Shown here: positions 42,036-50,141 of the stretch, in pieces
Layout of the letters: every line of letters starts with the position of its first letter
Position numbering within the stretch: the stretch's first letter is position 1
Source of the DNA: Mesorhizobium sp. M00.F.Ca.ET.216.01.1.1
Lineage (GTDB): Bacteria > Pseudomonadota > Alphaproteobacteria > Rhizobiales > Rhizobiaceae
Assembly (NCBI RefSeq): GCF_004010325.2
Contig: NZ_SADR02000027.1
Span: forward strand, 1-64,000
Direction of reading: 5' to 3'
Length of the DNA stretch: 64,000 nucleotides
The notes under the pieces: generated by a model
The model's database searches: none
What the model was told of the DNA's origin: nothing
Seen by the model: only the letters and a program-made list of their open reading frames with translations
Program-made: the position numbers and the translations under genes

Positions 42036-42932
42036 ATGGCGCCACAAAATGATGAGCAGAGCCCGCGCCGGATTGCAATCCCACCCCGCGCTGGCGTTGG
42101 GCTCAAGCCTGAACACTACCGAACGATTCTGGATACAAATCCGGACATCGGCTTTTTCGAGGTGCACGCCGAGAACTACATGGGGGCGGGCGGACTGCCA
42201 CACCGCTATCTTAGCCGGATCCGCGACAATTTTCCGTTGTCCCTGCACGGCGTAGGGCTGTCGATCGGCGCTGATCGTTCGCTCGACCGCGATCACCTCA
42301 AACGATTGAGCGAGCTCATCGAGCGCTATCAGCCGGGGCTGTTTTCGGAGCATCTCGCCTGGTCGACCCACGACACGGCGTATTTCGATGATCTGCTGCC
42401 GGTCCCATACACCGCTGAAACACTTTCGCGTGTCGTCTCCCACATCGATGAAGTGCAGGAGACGCTCGGGCGGCAAATGCTTCTGGAGAACCCATCAACC
42501 TACCTCGCCTTTGCGGAGAGCACCTATTCCGAGATCGACTTCATTGCCGAAATCGTGCGGCGGACAGGCTGCGGTCTCCTCCTCGACGTCAACAATGTTC
42601 ATGTCGCGGCTACCAATCAACAATGGGATCCAATCCGTTACATCGACGAATACCCGCTCCCGCATGTTCAGGAGATTCATCTCGCCGGCTATACGCGTGA
42701 GGCGGACGAGAAAGGACGGACGCTCCTGATCGACACCCATGACCGTCCGGTCGACGAGATCGTCTGGGGTCTCTACGGGCACACGATAACGCGACTCGGC
42801 CCGCAGCCGACCTTGATCGAATGGGATGCTAAAATCCCGACTTGGACAGAGCTGAAGGCCGAGGCGGAGCGGGCTGAGGCGATCATGTTCGCGATCGGCC
42901 GGAAGGAGCAGAGCCGTGCAAGGTTTGGCTGA
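42036..42932 (+). CDS. MNIO-family (DUF692) bufferin-modifying oxidase, BufB-type
   Basis: A 298-residue TIM-barrel protein of the multinuclear non-heme iron oxidase family. Landmarks are GVGLKPEHYRTILDTNPDIG, FFEVHAENYMGAGG, LLLDVNNVHVAATNQQWDP and the metal-binding EIHLAGYT and DTHDRPVDEIVW segments. MNIO enzymes convert cysteines of precursor peptides (in bufferins, to thiooxazole-type groups). ATG 42036 has a GAGGAG site; upstream in-frame ATGs lie in a non-conserved leader. It overlaps the next gene by 17 bases. Confidence 0.9.
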   Translation: MAPQNDEQSPRRIAIPPRAGVGLKPEHYRTILDTNPDIGFFEVHAENYMGAGGLPHRYLSRIRDNFPLSLHGVGLSIGADRSLDRDHLKRLSELIERYQPGLFSEHLAWSTHDTAYFDDLLPVPYTAETLSRVVSHIDEVQETLGRQMLLENPSTYLAFAESTYSEIDFIAEIVRRTGCGLLLDVNNVHVAATNQQWDPIRYIDEYPLPHVQEIHLAGYTREADEKGRTLLIDTHDRPVDEIVWGLYGHTITRLGPQPTLIEWDAKIPTWTELKAEAERAEAIMFAIGRKEQSRARFG

Positions 42933-43716
42933 CCGGCTGCAAGGCTTCGCCGCAGCACTGCTTGACCCGTCGCTCGGCGTCCCACCCGGTCTCGTTGGAC
43001 CGGATGGCGAGCCGAGCCCAAAGAGATTTGCGGTCTACCGAAACAATGTCGTCGTTGGCCTTACGGAAGTGCTCAAGGCCAATTTCCCAGCGGTGTGCCG
43101 CATCGTAGGCGAGGAATTCTTCGACGCGATGGCGCGCATCTTGGTGGCCTCCGAGCCGCCAACCTCGCCGATCCTTCTTGAATACGGTGCGGGATTTGCT
43201 GATTTCATTGCTGGGTTCGAGCCCGCCGCGTCCTTGCCCTATCTCCCCGACATCGCGCGGATCGAACGGGCCTGGATGGAGGCCTATCATGCTCGCGATA
43301 CACCGCCGCTTGAGGCAGCGGCGCTCGCTGCCATACCGGATCGCCATGTACCGTCCCTGAAATTCAGCGTTCACCCGTCCCTTCGTCTGGTCCGCTCTCC
43401 GTTTCCGGCGCTGACGATCTGGCGAATGAACGTCGGCGATGGCGTGCCGGGGCCGGTGGATCTTGCGGCCGGCGGCGACGACATTCTCGTTGTTCGGCCA
43501 GCGGCTGAGGTGGAACTCCGCGCAATGCCGCCCGGAGGCTACGAATTCGTGATGGCGCTCGAGCAAGGCCAATCGCTCACCGAGGCCATGAAGACCGCAC
43601 TTACAGCGGATCCGCGTTTCGATCTCTCGGGCAACATCCGCGACCTCGTCGCAGCCGGAACGTTTGTAGACTGTCACCTCGATCAAGAGCCAGAACGAAT
43701 GACCAGAATGAAATGA
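42916..43716 (+). CDS. DUF2063 bufferin partner protein, BufC-type
   Basis: A 266-residue protein starting at GTG 42916 inside the end of the MNIO gene. The N-terminal DUF2063 domain has KRFAVYRNNVVVGLTEVLKA and FPAVCRIVGEEFFDAMARIL, followed by YGAGFADFIAGFEPAASLPY and DIARIERAWMEAYHARD; the second half is a smaller alpha/beta domain. This family acts with DUF692 enzymes to recognise the precursor leader. Its stop overlaps the DoxX start. Confidence 0.88.
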   Translation: MQGLADRLQGFAAALLDPSLGVPPGLVGPDGEPSPKRFAVYRNNVVVGLTEVLKANFPAVCRIVGEEFFDAMARILVASEPPTSPILLEYGAGFADFIAGFEPAASLPYLPDIARIERAWMEAYHARDTPPLEAAALAAIPDRHVPSLKFSVHPSLRLVRSPFPALTIWRMNVGDGVPGPVDLAAGGDDILVVRPAAEVELRAMPPGGYEFVMALEQGQSLTEAMKTALTADPRFDLSGNIRDLVAAGTFVDCHLDQEPERMTRMK

Positions 43717-44261
43717 AAAGAGCGGATGGCCCGATCATGAGTAGCGAAGGACCAGGAATGAACGGAACCAGCATTGCGAGCGTCGAACGTGGCATTAGCA
43801 CCGTTCTCGAATGGCTGCGGCAGGCAGCCTATTTGGTGGCACCGCTGGTTCTCCGCATTGCCTTGGCGCTGCCCTTCTTTCGATCTGGCCTGACCAAATG
43901 GGACGGGTTCCTGTCGCTGTCTCCAACAGCGGTCTTCCTGTTCGAAGAGCAGTTCAAGCTGCACATTCTCGGCGGCGTCTACGACCTCCCGGCGCCGGAC
44001 ATGCTGGCGTTTATCGATGCTCTCGCCGAGATCATTCTTCCAATCTTGCTGATCGTGGGATTTGCAACGCGGTTCAGTGCTCTTGGCCTCCTTGTCATGA
44101 CCGGCGTCATTCAACTTGTCGTGCCCGACGGCTGGGCAAATTTCCATCTGCCCTGGGCCACAATGGCGGTCGCACTTATTGCGATCGGTCCGGGCGCGCT
44201 GTCGCTCGATCACTTGATAGCCGCGATCTTCAGGCCGCGAAAGCCGCGAGGAGTTGCGTGA
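43713..44261 (+). CDS. DoxX-family membrane protein
   Basis: A 182-residue integral membrane protein with four helices and the DoxX pattern LVLRIALALPFFRSGLTKWD, then ILGGVYDLPAPDMLAFIDAL and AEIILPILLIVGFATRFSAL. DoxX proteins frequently accompany DUF692/DUF2063 genes in bufferin and related operons; their exact role there is not established, though membrane redox or quinone-linked functions are discussed. It starts by ATGA overlap with the DUF2063 gene. Confidence 0.85.
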   Translation: MKRADGPIMSSEGPGMNGTSIASVERGISTVLEWLRQAAYLVAPLVLRIALALPFFRSGLTKWDGFLSLSPTAVFLFEEQFKLHILGGVYDLPAPDMLAFIDALAEIILPILLIVGFATRFSALGLLVMTGVIQLVVPDGWANFHLPWATMAVALIAIGPGALSLDHLIAAIFRPRKPRGVA

Positions 44262-44331
44262 TGGCCGCTCGCTCTGCTGTAGGGCATGCAGACCTTTATC
44301 AAGGTCTCTTCCTCATCCGCGGGCGTGGCCG

Positions 44332-44994
44332 ATGACCCAGGAGCCGCGTAGCCACGTGTCTCCTTTGAGGCTCGTGGCGGGAAATCAGCAGCGCGGACCA
44401 GCCGACCGCGATGATGGACACAACGTTGGGCGCAAGAAATCGGCAATCTCCGACATCGATTGGACGATTCTCATGGCGCGTACTCAGGACGGTGACTCGG
44501 CGGCCTATCTTCGGCTCTTGGAGGAAGTGACGCCGTATCTTCGCTCTCTCGCATCGCGGCTGCTTAGGAATTCGCAGGATATCGAAGATGCTGTTCAAGA
44601 CGCTCTGCTGACCTTGCATTCCATTCGCCACACCTATGATCCGACTCGACCATTTGGACCGTGGCTGGTCGCCATTGCGCATCGCCGCTTTGTCGATCGG
44701 CTGCGGGGCCAGGGCCGCGTGAGAGCTCGAGAGACACCGCTAACGCCCGAGCACGAAACCTTTGCGGAGCCTCAGGCGAATCTAGACGAGAGACTGGATC
44801 GGCATGGCCTGCACGACGCGATCGACAATCTTCCTCCCTCGCAAAGGCAAGCCATCCGGCTGCTAAAGCTCAATGAGATGTCGCTGAAGGGGGCCGCGGC
44901 GGTAAGCGGAAGCTCCGTTGCATCACTCAAGACCGCAACCCACCGCGCCCTCCAAAACCTTCGAAAGATGCTGACCGATCGGAGCAAGAGTTGA
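44332..44994 (+). CDS. ECF RNA polymerase sigma factor (SigF-like)
   Basis: A 220-residue protein with sigma region 2 (YLRSLASRLLRNSQDIEDAV then QDALLTLHSIRHTYDPTRPF) and region 4 (LPPSQRQAIRLLKLNEMSLK then a VSGSSVASLKTATHRAL helix-turn-helix). It is an ECF factor and has an unusually long N-terminal extension of about 50 residues if ATG 44332 is used. Its TTG-started neighbour overlaps the stop and encodes an NrsF-type anti-sigma, so activation is likely by metal or oxidative stress sensed in the membrane. Confidence 0.88.
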   Translation: MTQEPRSHVSPLRLVAGNQQRGPADRDDGHNVGRKKSAISDIDWTILMARTQDGDSAAYLRLLEEVTPYLRSLASRLLRNSQDIEDAVQDALLTLHSIRHTYDPTRPFGPWLVAIAHRRFVDRLRGQGRVRARETPLTPEHETFAEPQANLDERLDRHGLHDAIDNLPPSQRQAIRLLKLNEMSLKGAAAVSGSSVASLKTATHRALQNLRKMLTDRSKS

Positions 44995-45662
44995 TCAAGA
45001 CACCAGACCTCATCGCATCGCTTGCGACAAACCTGACCCCGGTACGGCGCTTGCGTCCGCCCGTGAGGCGCGCGGCCCGCTGGCTTCTGCTGGCGGCTGT
45101 CGTGCTGACGCTACTTGCCGTTAGCCAGGGGCTTCGACCGGACCTCGCGCAAAAGCTTCAGCAGCCTGCTTTCGCCATCAGCATGGTGGCTTCGCTGCTG
45201 ACCGGCGTGTTGGCGGCGATCGCGGCCTTTCTGGTCAGTCTGCCAGACCGGTCGCGCCTTTGGCTTCTTCTTCCTGTGCCCGCGCTAGGCGTTTGGCTAT
45301 CGAATATTGGCTATCAATGCCTGGCTCAGTGGATCGGTGTCGGCCCGGAGGGCGTCAGCCTGGGAGAAGCAGCCCGCTGCTTCGCGACGCTCGTGCTGAC
45401 CAGTCTCCCGTTATCGCTCTCGATGCTGGTGATGCTGCGTTACGCCGCGCCGCTCCGGCCGACGGCGGTGACCTTGATGGGCAGCCTGGCTGTAGCGGCG
45501 ATCACCGCGACTGCGTTGTCGCTGTTCCACGCCATGGACGCCACGGCGATGATCCTGGTGTGGAATGTCGGCACTGCCGCCCTGTTCGTCGGGCTGGGAG
45601 GACTGTTCGGTCGCAAGATATTCCGATGGGTCGCGCCGCGCACATTGTCCACCCGAGATTGA
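44991..45662 (+). CDS. NrsF-family (DUF1109) membrane anti-sigma factor
   Basis: A 223-residue protein with six hydrophobic helices after an amphipathic N terminus (MIKTPDLIASLATNLTPVRR then LRPPVRRAARWLLLAAVVLT). This is the DUF1109/NrsF topology; NrsF holds SigF-type ECF factors at the membrane until metal or redox stress. Two periplasmic-side Cys residues (in GYQCLAQW and EAARCFATL) are of the kind used for sensing. TTG start overlaps the sigma stop. Confidence 0.85.
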   Translation: MIKTPDLIASLATNLTPVRRLRPPVRRAARWLLLAAVVLTLLAVSQGLRPDLAQKLQQPAFAISMVASLLTGVLAAIAAFLVSLPDRSRLWLLLPVPALGVWLSNIGYQCLAQWIGVGPEGVSLGEAARCFATLVLTSLPLSLSMLVMLRYAAPLRPTAVTLMGSLAVAAITATALSLFHAMDATAMILVWNVGTAALFVGLGGLFGRKIFRWVAPRTLSTRD

Positions 45663-45785
45663 CGCCCGGGGACGTCAGGAACGCACCCCATTGACGAAAG
45701 CTTCCGGACGAGATCGCCCCTTCACCTCGGACGAGAGGCACTGCCTCGTCCAAGGCAACGCACCCCATAACTCTAGGAGATAACT

Positions 45786-46181
45786 GTGCAAAGACGTCTG
45801 CTTCTTACTTTCGCGCTCGCTGCGTCGTTGGCTTCATGGATGGCGATCTCTGCCGCGAGCGCGGCAGAACGCAACACCTTCGACACGGCAAGCTTCGAAG
45901 CGGCACAGCAACGCGGCGCGCGAATCCTTGTCGATATCTCGGCGACGTGGTGTCCGACCTGCAAAGCCCAGAAGCCGATCATCGATTCGCTTGCCGAGCA
46001 GCCGGTGAACAAGGATCTCGTGATCTTCGCGGTCGATTTCGACAGCCAGAAATCGGTGGTCCGGGAATTCCGCGCCCAGAGCCAGAGTACCTTGATAGCA
46101 TTCCAGGACAAGACGGAGACAGGTCGCTCGGTCGGCGATACCGATCCAAACTCCATTGCGGCCTGGTTCGCTCGACATTGA
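45786..46181 (+). CDS. Periplasmic thioredoxin-like protein (WCPTC)
   Basis: A 131-residue protein: signal peptide (LLLTFALAASLASWMAISAA) and a thioredoxin fold with active site ATWCPTCKAQKP and a DFDSQKSVVREF strand-helix. It resembles thioredoxin-like partners of DsbD/CcdA reductants. The GTG start has an AGGAGA site. The next gene begins as a CcdA-like membrane reductase but is broken, so the pair was probably a periplasmic reductive system added to the bufferin cluster. Confidence 0.87.
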   Translation: MQRRLLLTFALAASLASWMAISAASAAERNTFDTASFEAAQQRGARILVDISATWCPTCKAQKPIIDSLAEQPVNKDLVIFAVDFDSQKSVVREFRAQSQSTLIAFQDKTETGRSVGDTDPNSIAAWFARH

Positions 46182-46199
46182 TCAAGTGAGGACGACATC

Positions 46200-46334
46200 A
46201 TGGCAACCGGCAGTGTCCTGTTTGCCCTCTTGGCTGGCATCCTCTCGACGCTGTCGCCTTGCGTCTTGCCGCTCTTGCCGCTCGTTCTTGGCGCCGCTGT
46301 CTCCGAGCACAAGGCGGGGCCGGGACATCGATGA
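46200..46334 (+). pseudogene. CcdA/DsbD-like membrane reductase, N-terminal fragment
   Basis: Begins MATGSVLFALLAGILSTLSP followed by CVLPLLPLVLGAAVSEHKAG, the first membrane helix and LSPCVLPLLP motif of CcdA/DsbD proteins, which pass electrons across the membrane to periplasmic thioredoxins. After residue 40 the sequence switches into unrelated DNA and stops at residue 44, whereas full proteins have 200 or more residues. The switch point abuts a DUF3047 fragment. Confidence 0.75.
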
Positions 46335-46683
46335 GAGCGTGAAGTCGGGAGACGACTTTCCAGCCCGCATCTATGTGGTGGTCAAACGCGGCATACTCGG
46401 AGCGAGCTCGCTCGCCCTCAACTACGTCTGGGCAAGCCAGCATAGCCTGGGCAGCGAATGGCCGAGCCCCTACTCGGATCGGGTGCGCCTGGTAGCGACC
46501 GACAGCGGTCAACAGGGGCTCGGCGCCTGGGTCAATCGCAAGCGCAATCTGCGGGACGATCTCAAGAGGGCGTTCGGTCAACACATTACTGAAATCGATG
46601 CCGTTGCGATCATGACGGACGCCGACGATCATAAGGGACGCGCGACGGCATTTTATGGCGACATCTGGTTCAGTCCGGAATAA
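46319..46683 (+). pseudogene. DUF3047 protein, C-terminal fragment
   Basis: From about 46319 the frame reads RDIDESVKSGDDFPARIYVV, SLALNYVWASQHSLGSEWPS and IDAVAIMTDADDHKGRATAF, ending YGDIWFSPE. These are the conserved C-terminal parts of DUF3047 proteins, usually about 220-250 residues and periplasmic. The N-terminal half is missing, and the fragment is spliced in another frame onto the truncated ccdA. It probably came from recombination that deleted the DNA between two metal/redox genes. Confidence 0.7.
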
Positions 46684-46801
46684 ACCAGGCTGCAACCATC
46701 GACGAATCGTTGGTCGATCCAGCGCTTGAGCCAAAGGGCGGTCCTCAGGAATTTGTCCATGATAGACGCCCGGGCTGAACCGACCGGGACGACCCGCTTG
46801 C

Positions 46802-47392
46802 TCACGTGGCCCGTACGCCTTCAGCCAGGGCGACCGCCGATCGTGCGATGCTGCAAAGCCGGTCCCTGTCTCCGCCCGCCCGCGCCAGAACGCGCAGCGA
46901 GATAACAGCCGACAATATCAGGCGGGCCGTGGTGCGCGTATCCTGATATGGCTGCCGATGCCGCTCAGCCGGAAGCCGTTCCAGCGCACGATGGAAGCCG
47001 TCCTCGATTTCGCGCAGGCTCGCCTCGATCAGCTCTGCAAATTCCGGATCCCATGGTGCGACCTCCATCGCCGAATTGACGAGCAGGCATCCACGGCGGT
47101 CCTTCAGTGACGCTGCGACAAGATCGTCGAAGAAGGTCCGGATCCCACTGATCGGATCATCGCTGGCGTCAAGCTCCGCGATCCTTCGCCGCGCATAGGT
47201 GTCGAGATAGGTGTCCAGACAGTGCCGGAACAGGCGACGCTTGTCGCCGAACGCATTGTAGAGACTGGCGCCGGTCATCGACATCGCGCTCGCAAGATCG
47301 CGCACGGACGTCGCTTCATATCCGTGACGCCAAAACCGATCCATTGCCGCACCTACTGCTGCTGACTGGTCAAAAGCTCGAGGTCGCCCCAT
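46802..47392 (-). CDS. TetR/AcrR-family transcriptional regulator
   Basis: A 196-residue TetR-type repressor: N-terminal DNA-binding domain (FDQSAAVGAAMDRFWRHGYE then ATSVRDLASAMSMTGASLYN) and a C-terminal ligand domain (GCLLVNSAMEVAPWDPEFAE) of the TetR_C_16/YcdC-like type found in regulators of redox-responsive genes. The ATG at 47392 has an AGAGAGGA site. It is divergent from the peroxiredoxin-like gene, with a palindromic candidate operator between them. Confidence 0.88.
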   Translation of the reverse strand: MGRPRAFDQSAAVGAAMDRFWRHGYEATSVRDLASAMSMTGASLYNAFGDKRRLFRHCLDTYLDTYARRRIAELDASDDPISGIRTFFDDLVAASLKDRRGCLLVNSAMEVAPWDPEFAELIEASLREIEDGFHRALERLPAERHRQPYQDTRTTARLILSAVISLRVLARAGGDRDRLCSIARSAVALAEGVRAT

Positions 47393-47457
47393 TTGGTCCT
47401 CTCTAACCCATTCCATATCTCGTCGCCGCCCTTGCCAAGCCGATCAAGCTGTGTAAG

Positions 47458-47479
47458 TTTTATATCGATCGATCTAAAA
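47458..47479. promoter_or_regulatory. Candidate TetR operator
   Basis: TTTTATATCG-AT-CGATCTAAAA is an inverted repeat with 9 of 10 positions matching, lying between the divergent TetR and peroxiredoxin-like genes, 45 bases before the latter's start. Size, position and symmetry fit a TetR-dimer operator. Confidence 0.55.
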
Positions 47480-47523
47480 TTACAATCCCGCCCAGCGGGC
47501 ATGTATCACAAGGAAGGCGTACG

Positions 47524-48096
47524 ATGACTATCTCTTTTCCCCACCTTCTTCCGCGCCAGACCGTCCCTGAACTGAGGGTGCCGGTTGTCGGAGGCAACAC
47601 CTATGACATCCGCAAGGAGGCTCCGGCGACTTTCTCGCTGATCGTATTCTACCGCGGGCTGCACTGTCCGATTTGCAGGATCCAACTGAAAGATCTCGAA
47701 ACCAGGCTTGGTGAGTTCGAGCGTCGGGGCGTCTTGGTCGTGGCGATTTCTTCCGACGATGAAGAGCGCGCACTTCGGACGAGCCTCGATTGGCAATTGT
47801 CGCAGCTTCGCATCGGTTATGGGCTGCCCCTGCCGGTCGCCCGCGAGTGGGGCCTTTATGTTTCTCATGGCCATGGGAAGACGTCCATCGGAATAGAGGA
47901 GCCTGATCTCTTTTCCGAGCCGGCGCTCTATTTGGTGCGCCCCGACGGGACACTCTATTTCGGCAGTGTCCAGACAATGCCGTTCGCACGGCCCCATTTC
48001 GCGGACATGCTGGGCGCGATCGATTTCGTAGTGAAGAACAATTACCCGGCGCGAGGCGAGGTCGACGTAAACTTTGAGCCTGCTGAAGCGAAGTAA
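47524..48096 (+). CDS. Peroxiredoxin-like protein (AhpC/TSA fold, CPIC motif)
   Basis: A 190-residue thioredoxin-fold protein with the AhpC/TSA-type segment SLIVFYRGLHCPICRIQLKD, where the peroxidatic Cys is followed by a second Cys (CPIC). This is a motif of the redoxin-like subfamily often paired with TetR regulators. Further family features are VVAISSDDEERALRTSLDW and EPALYLVRPDGTLYFGSVQT. It is probably a cytosolic peroxide- or thiol-active protein repressed by the divergent TetR. The ribosome site is AAGGAAGG. Confidence 0.87.
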   Translation: MTISFPHLLPRQTVPELRVPVVGGNTYDIRKEAPATFSLIVFYRGLHCPICRIQLKDLETRLGEFERRGVLVVAISSDDEERALRTSLDWQLSQLRIGYGLPLPVAREWGLYVSHGHGKTSIGIEEPDLFSEPALYLVRPDGTLYFGSVQTMPFARPHFADMLGAIDFVVKNNYPARGEVDVNFEPAEAK

Positions 48097-48672
48097 GAGC
48101 AAGACCCTAATCGCTTCGGCGCCGAGCGTGGCCGCCGACCACCAGGAGCCCGCTATCCCCTAACCACTGGAACTCCAGTATCGATGCGCCGACCAGACGC
48201 GTCAGCCACATTCGTGTGACAAGCCAGGTAGTTGCCTATGGTGACGCGAATTCACGAACGTGGCGGAATCCCGCCCCGAAATGGTCCGTAGGCATGTCGT
48301 TCAAGACCTGTTGGTCGGTAGCGGATTCATCACGCTGCCCTGGGCCGGCACTGTCTCGGGCCCGGAGAATTCCCAGCAGTCCACTGACTGAATGTCAGGC
48401 TTACGCCTTTCGGACGTTCAGGTTCAAAGGCGTCTGCGCGGGCGAGGTGCTCGTCGTTCCAGACCGCACATTCTGTGGCTTCGGATCGCATCCTCCCAGC
48501 ACCTCGAAGAGAGGGTGCAGCTCCGCGAACCGATGTCGCTGCGAGATGGCACAGTACGTGCGGGATCCGGCTCGCAGGGTTGCGCGACCAGTTCCGACCG
48601 ATGGTGACCGAGAAATGATCCATTCACCGGATCGATGATCGGCGAGGCAATATCAAGTACCTGGATTCTCGC

Positions 48673-48685
48673 AAAATACCGTCAG
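48673..48685. repeat. AAAATACCGTCAG repeat, copy 2
   Basis: Exact copy of the motif at 40974-40986, preceded by TTCTCGC (copy 1: TTTTCGT). Both copies have the same orientation and bracket 7.7 kb. Confidence 0.45.
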
Positions 48686-48746
48686 GCAAGGTATGTCCCC
48701 TGAAACAGCTTTTTCTCTAACAATTTCAAAACTTAAGCCTCTGGAA

Positions 48747-48780
48747 AAATACCGTCAGCACGCTGATTCAGCTGACGGTA
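48747..48780. repeat. AAATACCGTCAG copy 3 within a perfect 10-bp inverted repeat
   Basis: TACCGTCAGC (48750-48759), 11-base spacer ACGCTGATTCA, GCTGACGGTA (48771-48780). The left arm extends the repeated motif. The palindrome could be a recombinase core site, a transposon-end pair, or an RNA hairpin. Confidence 0.5.
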
Positions 48781-48917
48781 TGTGACCGGCCCCTGTTGGA
48801 TGCTCCATATCGCTCCGTATGGTTCCGCGCCTAAGCAAAGGGCGCTGCACAAGATGGGACTTCATGCAGGTCCTAGGATGTGGGCCTTGCGTGGTATGAT
48901 TTCGCGGTTGGTAGCGA

Positions 48918-50093
48918 TCAGCTGCCGCTGTCCAATTCCGTTCCGGTTCGCAGGCACTCCAGATAGGCGCGATAGGCGAAGCTGCGGTCGCGCTTCTTCC
49001 CCGTGGTTTCCACGAGAATATTGGCTTCGGTCAGCGCCTCGATCGCACGGATCGCGGTCGGCTTGCTTACGCCGATCAACTTTATGACCGAGGCAACGCT
49101 CACGATCGGATGACGCGGCAATTGCTCGAACAGTCTTACTGCCGAGACGGAGGCGGACTGGGCTCCGAGCAGTCGCACCCGGTCCGCGGATACGAGATTG
49201 AACAGTTCCCGTGCCGTAGCGACGGCTTCATCGGAAATCGTGGCGACCCCATCGAGAAAGAAGTCGATCCAGCCCTCCCAGTTCCCTTCCAGCCGGACCA
49301 GATCGAGGCGCCGGTAGTACTCTTCCCGGTGGCGTTTGAAAAACAGGCTGAGATAGAGGAGCGGCGCCTTCAGCAAGCCCCAGTGCTCCAAGAGCAGCGC
49401 GATCAGAAGTCGCCCGATCCGGCCGTTGCCGTCGAGATAGGGATGAATGGTCTCGAACTGCACGTGGAGAAGACCCGCCCGCACCAGCTTCGGTAGCGGA
49501 TCGTCGACGGGGATGTATTTCTCAAATTCGCTGAGAAGCTGGGGAAGCTTGTCCGGTGGCGCCGGGACGTTGGTTGCATTGCCTGGCCGGCTTCCTCCGA
49601 TCCAGTTCTGGCTGCGGCGCACGTCTCCGGGCTGCTTGTTCGAACCACGCACGTCGCGCATCAACCGTTTGTGCGCCTCGTTCAGGAGCCGCATGGAAAT
49701 CGGCAGCCCCTGCTTCGACGCAAGCTGGTCGCGGGCATAGGCGAGCGCGTCGAGATAGTTCGTGACCTCTTCCACATCGGCATTGGGTGCCGGCCCCTCT
49801 TCGGCCTCGAAAGCGAGAAGGTCCACGAGTGATGCCTGCGTGCCCTCGATCTGCGACGAGATCACTGCCTCCTTGCGCACGAAGGCATAGATGAACCAAT
49901 CGAGGGAAGGCACCATATCGCCTGCGAGATCGAGCCGATCGAGCGCCTGCTCGGCTTCCCGCAGACGATGTTCGAGCTTGCCTTCAACAAAGAGTGCCGG
50001 ACGCGCAGGCGGCAGATCGAACGGGATGAACGCATCGACCTTCTCTGCGCCTGCGGTTACGTTCTCGTATCGGCCCGTTGTTCGCTTCGGCAT
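48918..50093 (-). CDS. Fic-domain protein (AMP-transferase type) with winged helix
   Basis: A 391-residue class II Fic protein. The N-terminal inhibitory helix motif is intact (SSQIEG, about residues 79-84), as is the catalytic motif HPYLDGNGRIGR (217-228). The C-terminal region is a winged-helix domain (VSVASVIKLIGVSKPTAIRA). Fic enzymes transfer AMP or other NMP groups to hydroxyl side chains; the glutamate of the inhibitory motif blocks ATP binding, so no separate antitoxin is needed. A TTG 16 codons upstream is an alternative start. It stands alone between two poorly coding stretches. Confidence 0.92.
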   Translation of the reverse strand: MPKRTTGRYENVTAGAEKVDAFIPFDLPPARPALFVEGKLEHRLREAEQALDRLDLAGDMVPSLDWFIYAFVRKEAVISSQIEGTQASLVDLLAFEAEEGPAPNADVEEVTNYLDALAYARDQLASKQGLPISMRLLNEAHKRLMRDVRGSNKQPGDVRRSQNWIGGSRPGNATNVPAPPDKLPQLLSEFEKYIPVDDPLPKLVRAGLLHVQFETIHPYLDGNGRIGRLLIALLLEHWGLLKAPLLYLSLFFKRHREEYYRRLDLVRLEGNWEGWIDFFLDGVATISDEAVATARELFNLVSADRVRLLGAQSASVSAVRLFEQLPRHPIVSVASVIKLIGVSKPTAIRAIEALTEANILVETTGKKRDRSFAYRAYLECLRTGTELDSGS

Positions 50094-50141
50094 TTCATGA
50101 CGCCCAATTGGGGACAGCTTCGTTCGGATCGAGGCGAGCAA

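Larger units (their letters stand above)
48097..48917. other. Poorly coding junction region with repeats
   Basis: No protein family is recognisable on either strand in this 820-base gap; short open frames have shadow-like composition. Its right part is AT-rich and carries two further copies of the AAATACCGTCAG motif, one inside an inverted repeat. I take it as an insertion or recombination junction between the peroxiredoxin pair and the fic gene. Confidence 0.5.

Noticed and set aside
48216..48638. Protein-coding gene between the peroxiredoxin-like and fic genes
   Set aside because: Frames on both strands have shadow-like composition, and none gives a recognisable motif or good start site.
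40943..48780. CRISPR array formed by the repeated AAAATACCGTCAG motif
   Set aside because: Only three copies at irregular distances (7.7 kb and 74 bases), no regular spacers and no cas genes.
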